From Oscillospiraceae bacterium (GTDB taxonomy: Bacteria > Bacillota > Clostridia > Oscillospirales > Ruminococcaceae): a DNA stretch of 64,000 nucleotides. The translations under genes and the position numbers were made by a program. The DNA is taken from assembly GCA_902363145.1 (NCBI GenBank), contig CABIZB010000002.1, forward strand, positions 62,001 through 126,000. The letters run 5' to 3'. Below the pieces are notes generated by a model that made no database searches, was not told the DNA's origin, and saw only the letters and a program-made list of their open reading frames with translations. Of the stretch, positions 50,999 to 60,664 are shown in pieces. Each line of letters starts with the position of its first letter. Position 1 is the first letter of the stretch.

Positions 50999-51027
50999 AT
51001 TTTACACATATCGCCCCTCTTTGTCAA
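50999..51027 (-). promoter_or_regulatory. Promoter of pfkA
   Basis: Minus strand: perfect TTGACA, 17 bases, TAAAAT, about 95 nt before the pfkA start. It gives pfkA independent expression from dnaE upstream. Confidence 0.82.
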
Positions 51028-51091
51028 GGGGGGAATGCTTATTTTCTGTAAACTTTCACAACATTAAAGCGCTGACGCACACCCAGCTGTG

Positions 51092-54000
51092 CTAAATCAC
51101 AACCGAAAGCGCCGTATTTTCCGTTCCCGCAGCCTCAGACAGCTCCTCTATCAGCTCCGCCGATATGCTGCAGGTCTTTATCTTCCTGTGGGCAATGGTT
51201 CGGCTGATGTCGGAAAACCTGAACAGCACGGGCGAGCTGCCTTGGTGCTTTCGCAGGATATCGGTGCAGGCGGAGATTATATCCCCGTCGGTGCTTTTGC
51301 ACCTGATAAACAGCTTGCCGCCGCATACCTTCTTTGTAAACTCCTCCTCCGAAAGTATCCTGTCCGCCAGAATTTTCATTCCGCCGTCCCTTGAGGGCGA
51401 AAGCCTGCCCTCGATGTAAACACGCCTGCCGCTTTCAAGCAATGGCTTTGCGGTCACATATACCGACGGGAACACTACGCACTCACATTCGCCGCTCATA
51501 TCCTCCACGGAAAGGAAAGCCATCTCTCCGCTTTTGGCAGCGTGCTTTTTTACCCCCGTAAGAGTGCATACGAAAGCGGTCTTCGTACCCTCTTTAAGCT
51601 TCATCGCCGATGCGATATCGGGCAAGCGCATTGCCTGAGCCAGTGTGCGCATATTTTTAAGAGGGTGCCCCGAAATGTAAATGCCCAGTATCTCCTTTTC
51701 CATTTCCAGCAGCTCGGAGGAACTGAACTCATCACTTTTGGGGAGGGTGCTTTCGATATCCGCTGCAGAGCTTCCGCTGTCGGACATTCCGAAAAAGTCC
51801 AGCTGGCCCTCTATAGTGCCCCTTGAATAATCGGCGCAGGCATTTGCGATAAGGTCATAGTTTTCAAGCATCTGCCGCCTGTTAAGGGCAAAGCCGTCCA
51901 GCGCCCCGCATTTTATAAGGCTCTCGGCACATCTGCGGCTGAAATCATGACCGTTCATTCGTTTTACAAGGTCGGTGAGGCTCACGTATCTGCCGTTTTT
52001 CTCACGCTCTTCTATTATCTCGCTTATCATTCCCCTGCCGAGATTTTTTGCCGCCAGCAGTGAAAATCGAATGCCGTCCTCTGCGGCGGTAAAGCCCATA
52101 TCGCTTTCGTTGATGTCGGGGCGGAGTATCTTCACCCCATGCCTGCCGCACTCGGAGATATATTCCATGAGCTTGCCCGTATATTCCGTAAAGGCGGACA
52201 TAAGCGCCGCCATATATTCCTTATAGAAGTGGCATTTTAGATACGCCGTTCGGTATGCCACCACCGAATAAGCCGCCGCATGGGACTTGTTGAAGGCATA
52301 GGAAGCAAAGCCCGCCATCTCGCCGAAAACGTCCTGAGCCACCTTTTCGGGCACGTTGTTCTTCACCGCTCCCGCAATGAAGATATCCCGCTCCTTTTCC
52401 ATAACATCGTGCTTTTTCTTTGCCATGGCACGGCGCACAAGGTCGGCTCTGCCATAGGAATAGCCCGCCATTTTGCGGCAAATCTCCATTACCTGCTCCT
52501 GATAAACTATGCAGCCGCAGGTAACGTCCAGGATATCCTTTAATATGGGGTGAGCATAGGTTATCTTTTCGGGGTGACGGCGGTTTTCAAGGTACTTTGG
52601 AATGCTGTCCATAGGTCCGGGACGGTAAAGTGACAATGCCGCCGTCAGATCCTCTATCGAACGGGGTCTGAGCTTCATCAGAAGGCTTGTCATGCCGCCG
52701 CTTTCAAACTGAAACACGCCCGACGTATCCCCTGCGGAAAGCATCGCAAAGGTCTCGGTATCATCATCGGGGACTTTTCTTATATCAAAGTCGGGGATAT
52801 GCTTCCTTACCGCTTTTTCGCAGTCATAGATAATGGTAAGGTTGCGAAGCCCCAGAAAGTCCATTTTGAGCAGTCCCACGCTTTCAAGGGCTGTCATGGT
52901 GTATTGTGTGGCAACCACGCCGTCACGGCACACCAGCGGAACATAATCGCTGACGGGAGCATCGCATATAACAACTCCCGCCGCATGGGTGGAGGTGTTT
53001 CGTGGCATTCCCTCAATGGAGCGTGCCGTGTCTATAAGCTCATGCACCTTCATATCGGTCTCGTAAAGACTTTTAAGCTCCGCAGAACCATCAAGCGCCT
53101 TGTCAAGAGTCATATGCAGCGACTGTGGGATAAGCTTTGAAACTGTGTCTCCCACGCTGTAAGGCAGGTCGGACACACGGGCAATATCACGTATGGCAGC
53201 CTTTGCCGCCATGGTTCCGAAAGTGACTATCTGCGCCACTCTGTCGCTGCCGTACCGCCTGATAACATAGTCTATGACCTCCTGCCGCCTTTCGTAGCAG
53301 AAGTCGATATCAAAATCGGGCATGGAAACTCTTTCGGGGTTGAGGAAACGCTCAAACAGCAGATTGTATCTGATAGGGTCAATGTCCGTGATGCCAATGC
53401 AGTACGCCGCAAGGGAACCTGCTCCCGAACCACGTCCCGGGCCTACGGGGATATCCTTGCTTTTGGCGTATGCGATAAAATCCCACACAATAAGATAGTA
53501 GTCGGTGTAGCCCATCCTGACCACCACGTCCAGCTCATATTCCAGCCGTTCTTTTATCTCGGTGGTGATGTTATCATAGCGCTTTTTAAGCCCCATATGG
53601 CACATATTCCTGAAAAAAGTCTCATTATCTGCGCCAATCTGCTTCTGTTTTTCGGAAAGGTCAAAGCGTGGGAGCTTCAGCTTGCCGAACTCCATTTCAA
53701 AGGAGCACATCTCCGCAATTTTTGCAGTATTCGCCACAGCATCGGGTCTGCCTCGGAAAAGGGGAAGCATCTCTTCCTCGCTTTTAAGGTAAAATTCATC
53801 GTTGGGAAAGGCAATGTTCAGCCTGTCCGCCAGAGTGGTATTGGTCTGGATAGCAAGCAAGACCCTCTGCACCCTTGCATCTTCCCTGCGCACATAATGA
53901 GCGTCATTTGTGGCGGCAAGGGGGATATTGGTCTGCGCCGAAAGCCTGTAAAGGGCAGGGAGAATTTTTGCGTCCTCAGGAGTGGAATGGTTCTGCACTT

Positions 54001-54514
54001 CAATATAATAGTTGCCTGCGCCGAAAATATCGTTGTATAAAAGAGCTGTCTGCTTTGCCTTTTCAAAGTCGCCCTCGGCAATATGCCTTGGCACTTCTCC
54101 CGCAATGCAGCCCGACAGGCATATAAGCCCCTCGGAATATTCCCTGAGAAGCTCAAGGTCAACCCTCGGCTTGCTGTAAAAGCCCTCGGTATAGCCGAGG
54201 GACACCATTTTTATAAGATTTTTGTAGCCCTTTTCATTTTTGCACAGCAGGATAAGATGATACGGGTGGGAATCCAGCCCGAAATCCTTGTCAAACCTTG
54301 TTCTGCGGGCAACATACACCTCGCAGCCGATGATAGGCTTTATCCCTTGAGCTTTGCACTCGTTGTAGAAATCCACAGCCGCAAACATATTTCCGTGGTC
54401 TGTTACCGCAAGGGCAGTCTGCCCCATTTCCTTTGCACGGCTCACCATATCCTTTATGCGGCAGGCGCCGTCAAGCAGGCTGTATTCGCTGTGAACATGA
54501 AGATTTACAAACAT
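51092..54514 (-). CDS. dnaE: DNA polymerase III alpha subunit (DnaE type)
   Basis: Replicative polymerase of 1140 aa. PHP domain at the N-terminus (FVNLHVHSEYSLLDGA, AVTDHGNMFA), palm domain with the catalytic MPDFDIDFC and GRGSGAGSL, fingers, helix-hairpin-helix (~830-900), and an OB fold near 1000 (MAFLSVEDMSGECECVVFP). There is no exonuclease insertion, so this is DnaE and not PolC; a PolC would be expected elsewhere in such a genome. The ribosome site AAAGGAG precedes the ATG. Confidence 0.96.
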   Translation of the reverse strand: MFVNLHVHSEYSLLDGACRIKDMVSRAKEMGQTALAVTDHGNMFAAVDFYNECKAQGIKPIIGCEVYVARRTRFDKDFGLDSHPYHLILLCKNEKGYKNLIKMVSLGYTEGFYSKPRVDLELLREYSEGLICLSGCIAGEVPRHIAEGDFEKAKQTALLYNDIFGAGNYYIEVQNHSTPEDAKILPALYRLSAQTNIPLAATNDAHYVRREDARVQRVLLAIQTNTTLADRLNIAFPNDEFYLKSEEEMLPLFRGRPDAVANTAKIAEMCSFEMEFGKLKLPRFDLSEKQKQIGADNETFFRNMCHMGLKKRYDNITTEIKERLEYELDVVVRMGYTDYYLIVWDFIAYAKSKDIPVGPGRGSGAGSLAAYCIGITDIDPIRYNLLFERFLNPERVSMPDFDIDFCYERRQEVIDYVIRRYGSDRVAQIVTFGTMAAKAAIRDIARVSDLPYSVGDTVSKLIPQSLHMTLDKALDGSAELKSLYETDMKVHELIDTARSIEGMPRNTSTHAAGVVICDAPVSDYVPLVCRDGVVATQYTMTALESVGLLKMDFLGLRNLTIIYDCEKAVRKHIPDFDIRKVPDDDTETFAMLSAGDTSGVFQFESGGMTSLLMKLRPRSIEDLTAALSLYRPGPMDSIPKYLENRRHPEKITYAHPILKDILDVTCGCIVYQEQVMEICRKMAGYSYGRADLVRRAMAKKKHDVMEKERDIFIAGAVKNNVPEKVAQDVFGEMAGFASYAFNKSHAAAYSVVAYRTAYLKCHFYKEYMAALMSAFTEYTGKLMEYISECGRHGVKILRPDINESDMGFTAAEDGIRFSLLAAKNLGRGMISEIIEEREKNGRYVSLTDLVKRMNGHDFSRRCAESLIKCGALDGFALNRRQMLENYDLIANACADYSRGTIEGQLDFFGMSDSGSSAADIESTLPKSDEFSSSELLEMEKEILGIYISGHPLKNMRTLAQAMRLPDIASAMKLKEGTKTAFVCTLTGVKKHAAKSGEMAFLSVEDMSGECECVVFPSVYVTAKPLLESGRRVYIEGRLSPSRDGGMKILADRILSEEEFTKKVCGGKLFIRCKSTDGDIISACTDILRKHQGSSPVLFRFSDISRTIAHRKIKTCSISAELIEELSEAAGTENTALSVVI

Positions 54515-54561
54515 ATGACAGCTCCTTTCCCGTAATTATCGCATATAATTGCCGCATAAAA

Positions 54562-54990
54562 TCAGTGACCCATGATATTATCCCCGAAAGGCGCAGGGCA
54601 TATTATATCGGCGATATAATATCCGTCCTCACGGGGGATATCCATTTCTTCAAAAGGGTCAAACATATAAAACCGCCGCCACGTCTCGGAAGAGGGATAA
54701 ACATCTGCGCTGCCGATATCCGCAAGCTTCTTTTGGATATCCATAGGTACATTTGTGCGCACAATAAAAAGCAGCTGATTTTCCGTGTGATTGCCCGTTC
54801 CGCTTGTGTTGCCCGTGTAAACAAAGCTGTCGCAAATCTCTCCGCCCATATCGCTTATAAGCTTTTCCGCCCTGTCCGCACGGATATGCCCGTCCGCAAT
54901 GTTCACAGCTGCGCCGACAAAGGGCAGTGCGCATATTATCAGAAAAACACACCCTAACACAATTCCCGTTATCCTTGCAGCCTTTTTCAT
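54562..54990 (-). CDS. Small single-pass membrane protein, unknown function
   Basis: A 142-aa protein with one N-terminal membrane segment (ITGIVLGCVFLIICALPFVGAAVNI, ~6-30) and an extracytoplasmic domain with one pair of aromatic clusters (ETWRRFYMFDPFEEMD). The start is the ATG preceded by GGGAG; an upstream frame extension would run into whiA. The C-terminus reads PAPFGDNIMGH. No family recognised. It sits between whiA (16 bases) and dnaE (47 bases), a place where Clostridia usually have no extra gene. Confidence 0.7.
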   Translation of the reverse strand: MKKAARITGIVLGCVFLIICALPFVGAAVNIADGHIRADRAEKLISDMGGEICDSFVYTGNTSGTGNHTENQLLFIVRTNVPMDIQKKLADIGSADVYPSSETWRRFYMFDPFEEMDIPREDGYYIADIICPAPFGDNIMGH

Positions 54991-55006
54991 GTCATTACTC
55001 CCGAAA

Positions 55007-55939
55007 TTATTCTTTTCCTGCCTTGCTCCTGTCCTCACGTATCTGGTCGGCTATCTCCATAAGCTTTTTGAGCCTGTGATTTGCCCCCGAACGTCCCACA
55101 GGCTTGTCAAGCATTTCTCCCAGCTCTTTCAGCGAAACATCGGGATTTTCCAGCCGCAGCTCCGCCATGTTCCGAAGCTCGGGGGTAAGGCTCTCAAGTC
55201 CCTCGGTGTTCATTATGTACTCAATGTCCTCTATCTGCTTCTCGGAAGCTTTGAGGGTCCGCTCGATGTTTGCCGCATCGCAGTTTGCTATGCGGTTCGC
55301 CTTGTTGCGCACGTCTTTGAGAATTTTCACGTTCATCAGCTCGATGGAGGATTTTGTGGCACCCATGAGGGTAAGCATATCCTCTATATCCTCGCTGCCC
55401 TTGAAATACAGCACATAAAGCCCTTTGCGCTCCACGTATTTTGACATTATGCCCAGCCGTTCCAGCAGTTTTTTCAGATCGGTGCAAAGCTCCTCAAAGG
55501 GCACGGCAAATTCAAGATGATACTCCTTTATCGGCTCGGTAACGCTTCCGCATGAAATGAACGCCCCTGCAAGGAACGCAAAGACGTTGTTATTGTCTAT
55601 GATATCCTCCTGAATGCGGTGTATGAGCTTGCTGGAGGATATCCTGAAACGGAATATCAGCTCTTCCCTGTCAGGCTCGGCAGGAACTGTAAGGCTGTAG
55701 AGCGATGAGCCGTTTTTCTTTTTGGTCTCGTTTATGGCAACAGTGCCGCTCCTGCCGATTATCTTGTCGGAAAGCCTTGAAAACATATCCGCCGCCAGGC
55801 GGTTCTCTGTCTGGAACTGTATCTCCTCCGCACTGAAGCGGCGGCAGAAGAGCAACATTCCGTAAAGGCAGGCATATTCCTTGTCACGGTCGGTTATAAC
55901 AGAGCAAAGCTCCTCTTTTACGCTTTGTGAAAATGACAT
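55007..55939 (-). CDS. whiA: WhiA-family DNA-binding protein
   Basis: A 310-aa protein with an N-terminal LAGLIDADG-homing-endonuclease-like fold that has no nuclease residues (AFLAGAFISCGSVTEPIKEYHLEF) and a C-terminal helix-turn-helix (LKELGEMLDKPVGRSGANHRLKKL). In Streptomyces it controls sporulation septation; in Bacillus it affects cell division and chromosome segregation. It follows rapZ by 26 bases. The usual yvcK gene between rapZ and whiA is absent. Confidence 0.94.
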   Translation of the reverse strand: MSFSQSVKEELCSVITDRDKEYACLYGMLLFCRRFSAEEIQFQTENRLAADMFSRLSDKIIGRSGTVAINETKKKNGSSLYSLTVPAEPDREELIFRFRISSSKLIHRIQEDIIDNNNVFAFLAGAFISCGSVTEPIKEYHLEFAVPFEELCTDLKKLLERLGIMSKYVERKGLYVLYFKGSEDIEDMLTLMGATKSSIELMNVKILKDVRNKANRIANCDAANIERTLKASEKQIEDIEYIMNTEGLESLTPELRNMAELRLENPDVSLKELGEMLDKPVGRSGANHRLKKLMEIADQIREDRSKAGKE

Positions 55940-55965
55940 CTTATCCCTCTTTCATTGCTTCCAAA

Positions 55966-56832
55966 TTACAGCTTTCCGACCTCGATATCCCTGTGGCACA
56001 CTCTTGATTTAACGCCCTTGTCATCAAGATAATGATAGATATTTTCCGCAAAGGTAACGCTTCTGTGCTTTCCGCCGGTGCAGCCGAATGCGATGACAAG
56101 AGAGGTCTTTCCCTCGTGGCGGTACAAGGGGAGAAGGAAGTCGATAAGGTCTTTGAGCTTTTTGTCAAGCTCCTTGGAGCTGTCAAAGCTCATAACATAG
56201 TCTCTTACGCAGCTTTCAAGCCCTGTGTGCTTTTTAAGCTCGGGGATATAAAAGGGGTTTGGCAGGCATCTCACGTCAAAAACAAGGTCAGCCTCACGGC
56301 AGTTTCCGTACTTGAAGCCGAAGGACATTACCTTGACGGACATTCTGTCGTCGGGATTATCCATAAAAAGGTCGAAAATAGTCTCTCTCAGCTGGGCAAT
56401 GGTCATGTCGGAGGTGTCTATGGTGTAGTCGGAAGCCTCCCTGATGTGGGAAAGTATGCCTCTTTCCATGGTTATAGCCTTTTGCAGGCTGCCGTGGGAC
56501 TGTTCGTCCAGCGGGTGACGGCGGCGTGTCTCCTTATAGCGCTTGATAAGTACCTCGTCCGATGCGTCAAGGAAAAGCACCTTTACTTCAAGTCCCGATT
56601 TTCTGAGATAATCAAGGCTGCTGTCCAGCTCATAGAAAAGCTCACCGCCACGGATATCGGTAACTATAGCCACCTTGCTCATATGTCCGTGGGATTTTAC
56701 GCAGATATCCGCAAATTTCGGTATAAGCTGGGGAGGGATATTATCTATGCAGTAGTAGCCGATATCCTCAAGAGCGTTCACCGCACCCGATTTGCCTGAG
56801 CCTGAAAGACCCGTAACTATCAAAAAATTCAT
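55966..56832 (-). CDS. rapZ: RNase adapter / nucleotide-binding protein RapZ (YvcJ)
   Basis: A 288-aa P-loop protein: Walker A GLSGSGKSGAVNALED at the N-terminus and, near the C-terminus, GCTGGKHRSVTFAE. In E. coli it senses glucosamine-6-phosphate and delivers a small RNA to RNase E; in Bacillus YvcJ hydrolyses nucleotides and affects competence. The start is the ATG behind GGAGGATATT, four codons inside a longer frame. First gene of the rapZ-whiA-x-dnaE transcript. Confidence 0.93.
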   Translation of the reverse strand: MNFLIVTGLSGSGKSGAVNALEDIGYYCIDNIPPQLIPKFADICVKSHGHMSKVAIVTDIRGGELFYELDSSLDYLRKSGLEVKVLFLDASDEVLIKRYKETRRRHPLDEQSHGSLQKAITMERGILSHIREASDYTIDTSDMTIAQLRETIFDLFMDNPDDRMSVKVMSFGFKYGNCREADLVFDVRCLPNPFYIPELKKHTGLESCVRDYVMSFDSSKELDKKLKDLIDFLLPLYRHEGKTSLVIAFGCTGGKHRSVTFAENIYHYLDDKGVKSRVCHRDIEVGKL

Positions 56833-57173
56833 AATATCCTCCATTCCGCCTGTTTATGCAGGGCATATGTTTATGCCGGACATAAACGACATAACTATAT
56901 CATTATATAAGATTACCACAAATCGGCTAAGAAATCAACAGGACAGGGCAAGTTATTTTTGAACATTAAACATAGCGTTTTCACCTGAGTTTCACCGTAT
57001 TAACGTATTACTCTCATAAATTTTATAACAAATCGGCGTAATGTTCACAAAAAAATAATAATTTGATATCCTATATTAAATGAATATTGAAAAGAAAAGG
57101 TATATAATTTTTTTATATAGTCTTTTTTTTGATGAATTTTGTAATTTTTGTTATTTTTACGGGAGAAAATGAG
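56833..57173. other. Divergent intergenic region rapZ / xpt
   Basis: 341 bases without a gene. On the rapZ side, the motif GTTTATGC occurs at 56852 and 56869 and its complement CATAAAC at 56881; a TATAAT on the minus strand at 56902-56907 may be the rapZ -10 box with a poor -35. On the xpt side the DNA is very AT-rich, with a weak A/U hairpin (TATATAA/TTATATA) followed by T8 near 57,122 that could attenuate. No purine riboswitch is present. Confidence 0.5.
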
Positions 57174-57749
57174 ATGGAGATTTTAAAGCAGCGAATTTTA
57201 AAGGACGGCGTTGTAAAAGAGGGAAACGTCCTTAAAGTGGATAAGTTCCTCAATCACCAGATGGACGTTAAGCTTTTTAACGACATCGGCGAGGAATTTG
57301 CAAGGCGTTTTGCGGGTCTGGGCGTAAACAAGATACTTACCATCGAGGCTTCGGGTATCGGAATCGCCTGCATCGCAGCCCAGCATTTTAACAACTGTCC
57401 CATTATCTTTGCCAAAAAGACCCTCAGCCAGAACCTTGACGGTCAGATGTACATCACTCAGGTAAAGTCCTACACAAAGGGCGTTACTTATGATGTAATG
57501 GTCTCAAAGAAATACCTCGGCAAGGGCGATAAGGTCCTTATCATTGATGATTTCCTTGCAAACGGCTGCGCTCTTATGGGTCTTATACATATCGTCGAGC
57601 AGTCAGGCGCCGATCTGGTAGGCGCAGGCATCGTTATTGAAAAGGGCTTCCAGGTTGGCGGACAGACTATCCGTGACATGGGAATAAAGCTGGAATCCCT
57701 TGCAATAATAGATTCCATGGACGACGGCAAGATCGTGTTCAGAGATTAA
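57174..57749 (+). CDS. xpt: Xanthine phosphoribosyltransferase
   Basis: Salvage of xanthine to XMP; 191 aa. [12 protein letters not shown] is the standard opening; [19 protein letters not shown] and the PRPP loop [17 protein letters not shown] follow. The start is the ATG with GGGAG 9 nt upstream; the open frame begins earlier in AT-rich leader sequence. In Bacillus xpt is under a purine riboswitch, which is absent here. The nucleoside importer genes begin 69 bases downstream, making one purine-salvage unit. Confidence 0.95.
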   Translation: MEILKQRILKDGVVKEGNVLKVDKFLNHQMDVKLFNDIGEEFARRFAGLGVNKILTIEASGIGIACIAAQHFNNCPIIFAKKTLSQNLDGQMYITQVKSYTKGVTYDVMVSKKYLGKGDKVLIIDDFLANGCALMGLIHIVEQSGADLVGAGIVIEKGFQVGGQTIRDMGIKLESLAIIDSMDDGKIVFRD

Positions 57750-57818
57750 CGCAAAAGGCGTTAATATAGCTGTTATAACTGACAGCGTACAGGAAAAAAG
57801 TTTTATGGAGGAAGAAAA

Positions 57819-58997
57819 ATGAAGAAAAACCGCTTTCTGGCACTTGCTCTCTCAGCGCTCATGTCTGCATTCGCATTAACTGCCTGCACAACAGCCGCTG
57901 ACGATACAGCAAATGCAGGCACAGACGCAGCAGGCTCCGACGGAGCTGACACAGCTGCTGTTCAGACACTCACCTATGACGATGTAAAGATCGGCGTTAT
58001 CCACATCGGCAACCCTGCTGACGGCTCCGGATATACATACGCTCACGATCAGGGTATCGTAGGTATGCAGCAGGAGCTTGGCCTCAGAGATGACCAGATC
58101 GTAAGAAAGAACAACGTAAGCGACAGCGACCCTGCCGCAACCGAAACAGCTATCCGTGAGTGCATCGAGGAAGGCTGCAACATCATCTTCGGCACAAGCT
58201 GGGGCTACATGGACAAGATGGAGTCTCTGGCAGCTGAGTTCCCCGACGTTTACTTCTGCCACGGCACAGGTTACAAGAACAACGGCACTAACCTCAACAA
58301 CTACTTCGGCAGAATCTACCAGGCAAGATATCTTTCCGGTATCGTTGCAGGTATGAAGACCGAGTCCAACCTCATCGGCTACGTTTCCGCAATGGGCGTT
58401 GAGAACTCCGAGTGCACAGGCGGCATTGACGCTTTTGCAATGGGCGTTTATTCCGTAAATCCCGACGCTAAGGTTTATGTAAAGGTAACAAACAGCTGGT
58501 ACTCCCCCACAGAGGAGACAAACGCTGCCAAGGCTCTTCTTTCCGAGGGCTGCGACGTTATCGCTCAGCACTGCGATACCCCCAACCCCCAGCTCGAAGC
58601 TGAGAGCGCAGGCAAGTGGGGCGTAGGCTACAACACCGATATGTCCAAGGACGCTCCCAAGGCTACCCTTACTTCCACTATCTGGCACTGGGACGCTTAC
58701 TACACCTATCAGGTAAAGCAGATCGTTGACGGCGGCTGGACCTGCGAGAACTACTACGGCGGCATGGCTGACGGTCTCGTTGATATCTCTCCCCTCAACA
58801 TGGACATCTGCACCGATGAGATGCAGGCAGCTGTTGACGCAGCAAAAGCAAAGATCATGGATGGTTCCTTCAACGTATTTGACGGCGTTATCGAAACAAA
58901 CGACGGTCAGACCGTAGGCGAGGAAGGCTCCACTCTCGACGATGCAACCATCACAGGCGGCATCAACTGGTACTTCAAGACTGTTGAAGTAAAGTAA
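57819..58997 (+). CDS. BMP-family nucleoside-binding lipoprotein (NupN/BmpA type)
   Basis: A 392-aa substrate-binding lipoprotein of a BmpA-type nucleoside ABC importer. The signal ends ALTAC with C23 as lipidation site; an Ala/Asp/Thr-rich linker of ~30 residues follows. The PBP1 fold shows KIGVIHIGNPADGSGYTY, IIFGTSWGYMD, YQARYLSGIVAGM and CDVIAQHCDTPN. Strong codon bias suggests high expression. GGAGG precedes the ATG. A terminator-like hairpin after this gene should reduce transcription of the ABC genes relative to it. Confidence 0.92.
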   Translation: MKKNRFLALALSALMSAFALTACTTAADDTANAGTDAAGSDGADTAAVQTLTYDDVKIGVIHIGNPADGSGYTYAHDQGIVGMQQELGLRDDQIVRKNNVSDSDPAATETAIRECIEEGCNIIFGTSWGYMDKMESLAAEFPDVYFCHGTGYKNNGTNLNNYFGRIYQARYLSGIVAGMKTESNLIGYVSAMGVENSECTGGIDAFAMGVYSVNPDAKVYVKVTNSWYSPTEETNAAKALLSEGCDVIAQHCDTPNPQLEAESAGKWGVGYNTDMSKDAPKATLTSTIWHWDAYYTYQVKQIVDGGWTCENYYGGMADGLVDISPLNMDICTDEMQAAVDAAKAKIMDGSFNVFDGVIETNDGQTVGEEGSTLDDATITGGINWYFKTVEVK

Positions 58998-59018
58998 TCG
59001 CTAATAAAACCAAACAGA

Positions 59019-59060
59019 GCGGCAGGATTTATATTATATTGATTCTGCCGCCCTATTTTT
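59019..59060 (+). terminator. Attenuator between the binding protein and ABC genes
   Basis: GCGGCAG pairs with CTGCCGC around a ~19-nt AU-rich loop and is followed by T5. A partial terminator would give an excess of binding protein over permease, which is common for ABC importers. Confidence 0.75.
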
Positions 59061-59137
59061 ATGGTATCCATGAGAAAACGGCAGCTGATACCGCCGCTTT
59101 CTGATGAATATCAAACTGAAAAGGAAAGGAAGATCAT

Positions 59138-60664
59138 ATGAGCGGGAATGAGATCGCCGTAAAATGCAGCGGGATAACAAAGACCTTCGGCGGCGTTGTG
59201 GCAAACGACGATATAAATCTCGAAGTAAAATACGGCGAGATACTGGCTCTTCTGGGCGAGAACGGCTCGGGCAAAACAACTCTTATGAATATGCTCTCGG
59301 GCATCTATCACCCCGACAAGGGCACCATAGCCATTTCGGGCAAAACTGTTGCCATAAATTCACCCAAGGACTCCATTGCACTGGGAATAGGCATGATACA
59401 TCAGCACTTCAAGCTGGTGGATGTGTTCACTGCAGCGGACAACATCGTTGCAGGCACAAAGGGCAGCCTTAAAGGCAAGGGAGCTGTAAGGGACGAGATA
59501 AACAAGATATCCGAACAGCTGGGACTGGAAGTTGACCCCGACAAAAAGGTATATAATATGTCCGTCAGCGAAAAGCAGACGGTGGAGATACTTAAAGTCC
59601 TTTACAGAGGCGCAAAAATACTTATCCTTGACGAGCCTACCGCCGTGCTTACCCCTCAGGAAACGGAAAAGCTCTTTGCTATCCTTAAAAAGATGAAAGC
59701 TCAGGGCTGCGCAATAATAATCATCACCCACAAGCTGGACGAGGTAATGGAGATATCCGACAGAGTTACCATTCTCCGCAAGGGAAAGAGCGTTGAAACG
59801 GTGCAGACCGCCGAAAGCAGTGAGAAAAAGCTCACCGAGCTTATGGTGGGCAAGCCAGTTGACCTTTCCATCGAGCGCCCCGAGCCTGAGAATGTAACAC
59901 CCATACTTAATGTAGTTGACCTGACGGTAAAGAACTCCGAGGGAAGCATCGCCCTCAACGACGTAAGCTTTGTCATCAACAGGGGCGAGATACTGGGCGT
60001 TGCAGGCATCGCAGGCAGCGGTCAGAAGGAGCTTTGCGAGACTATCGCAGGACTACAGAAGATAGAAAAGGGCGCTGTGCTTTATAACAAGGAAAACATC
60101 ATCGGAAAAACTCCCAAGCAGATAATTGAGCTTGGCATAAGCATGAGCTTTATCCCCGAGGACCGTCTGGGAATGGGTCTGGTGGCTTCCGCAGGAATGA
60201 CGGACAATATGCTTCTGAAAACCTACAAAAAAGGAAAGTTCTGCTTTGTGGACAGAAAGCCTGCAAGAGCGCTCTCCAAGGAGCTTATCGACAGCCTTGA
60301 GATAAAGACAGCCTCCACTGAGCAGCCCGTAAGAATGCTTTCGGGCGGAAATGTTCAGAAAGTTCTGCTGGGACGTGAGATACACAGCCAGCCCGACCTG
60401 CTCATAACCGCATATCCCGTAAGAGGTCTGGACATCAACTCCTCTTACATGATATACTCCCTGCTCAACGAGCAGAAAAAGAAAAACACTGCCGTACTGT
60501 TCATCGGCGAGAGCCTTGACGTTCTGCTGGAGCTGTGCGACAGGATAATGGTGCTGTGCCACGGAAAGATAACGGGCATATGCGACGCAAAGAAGCTTAC
60601 AAAGGAAAAGATAGGCCTTATGATGACAGGCTCAACTATGGAGGAGGTAATGGGCGATGAGTGA
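59138..60664 (+). CDS. Nucleoside ABC importer, tandem ATPase (NupO type)
   Basis: A 508-aa protein with two ABC domains (~1-235 and ~250-508). N-half: Walker A GENGSGKTT, Q-loop with IHQHFKL, signature NMSVSEKQT, Walker B LILDEPTAVL. C-half: IAGSGQKE in place of a canonical Walker A, LSGGNVQKVLLGRE signature, LLITAYPVRGLDI with no canonical Glu, as is usual for the degenerate second half of RbsA/NupO-like ATPases. It overlaps the first permease gene by 8 bases. Confidence 0.93.
   Translation: MSGNEIAVKCSGITKTFGGVVANDDINLEVKYGEILALLGENGSGKTTLMNMLSGIYHPDKGTIAISGKTVAINSPKDSIALGIGMIHQHFKLVDVFTAADNIVAGTKGSLKGKGAVRDEINKISEQLGLEVDPDKKVYNMSVSEKQTVEILKVLYRGAKILILDEPTAVLTPQETEKLFAILKKMKAQGCAIIIITHKLDEVMEISDRVTILRKGKSVETVQTAESSEKKLTELMVGKPVDLSIERPEPENVTPILNVVDLTVKNSEGSIALNDVSFVINRGEILGVAGIAGSGQKELCETIAGLQKIEKGAVLYNKENIIGKTPKQIIELGISMSFIPEDRLGMGLVASAGMTDNMLLKTYKKGKFCFVDRKPARALSKELIDSLEIKTASTEQPVRMLSGGNVQKVLLGREIHSQPDLLITAYPVRGLDINSSYMIYSLLNEQKKKNTAVLFIGESLDVLLELCDRIMVLCHGKITGICDAKKLTKEKIGLMMTGSTMEEVMGDE

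Noticed and set aside
57000..57173. Purine riboswitch before xpt
   Set aside because: Expected from Bacillus, but none of the conserved loop or junction sequences is present; the region is simple AT-rich DNA.
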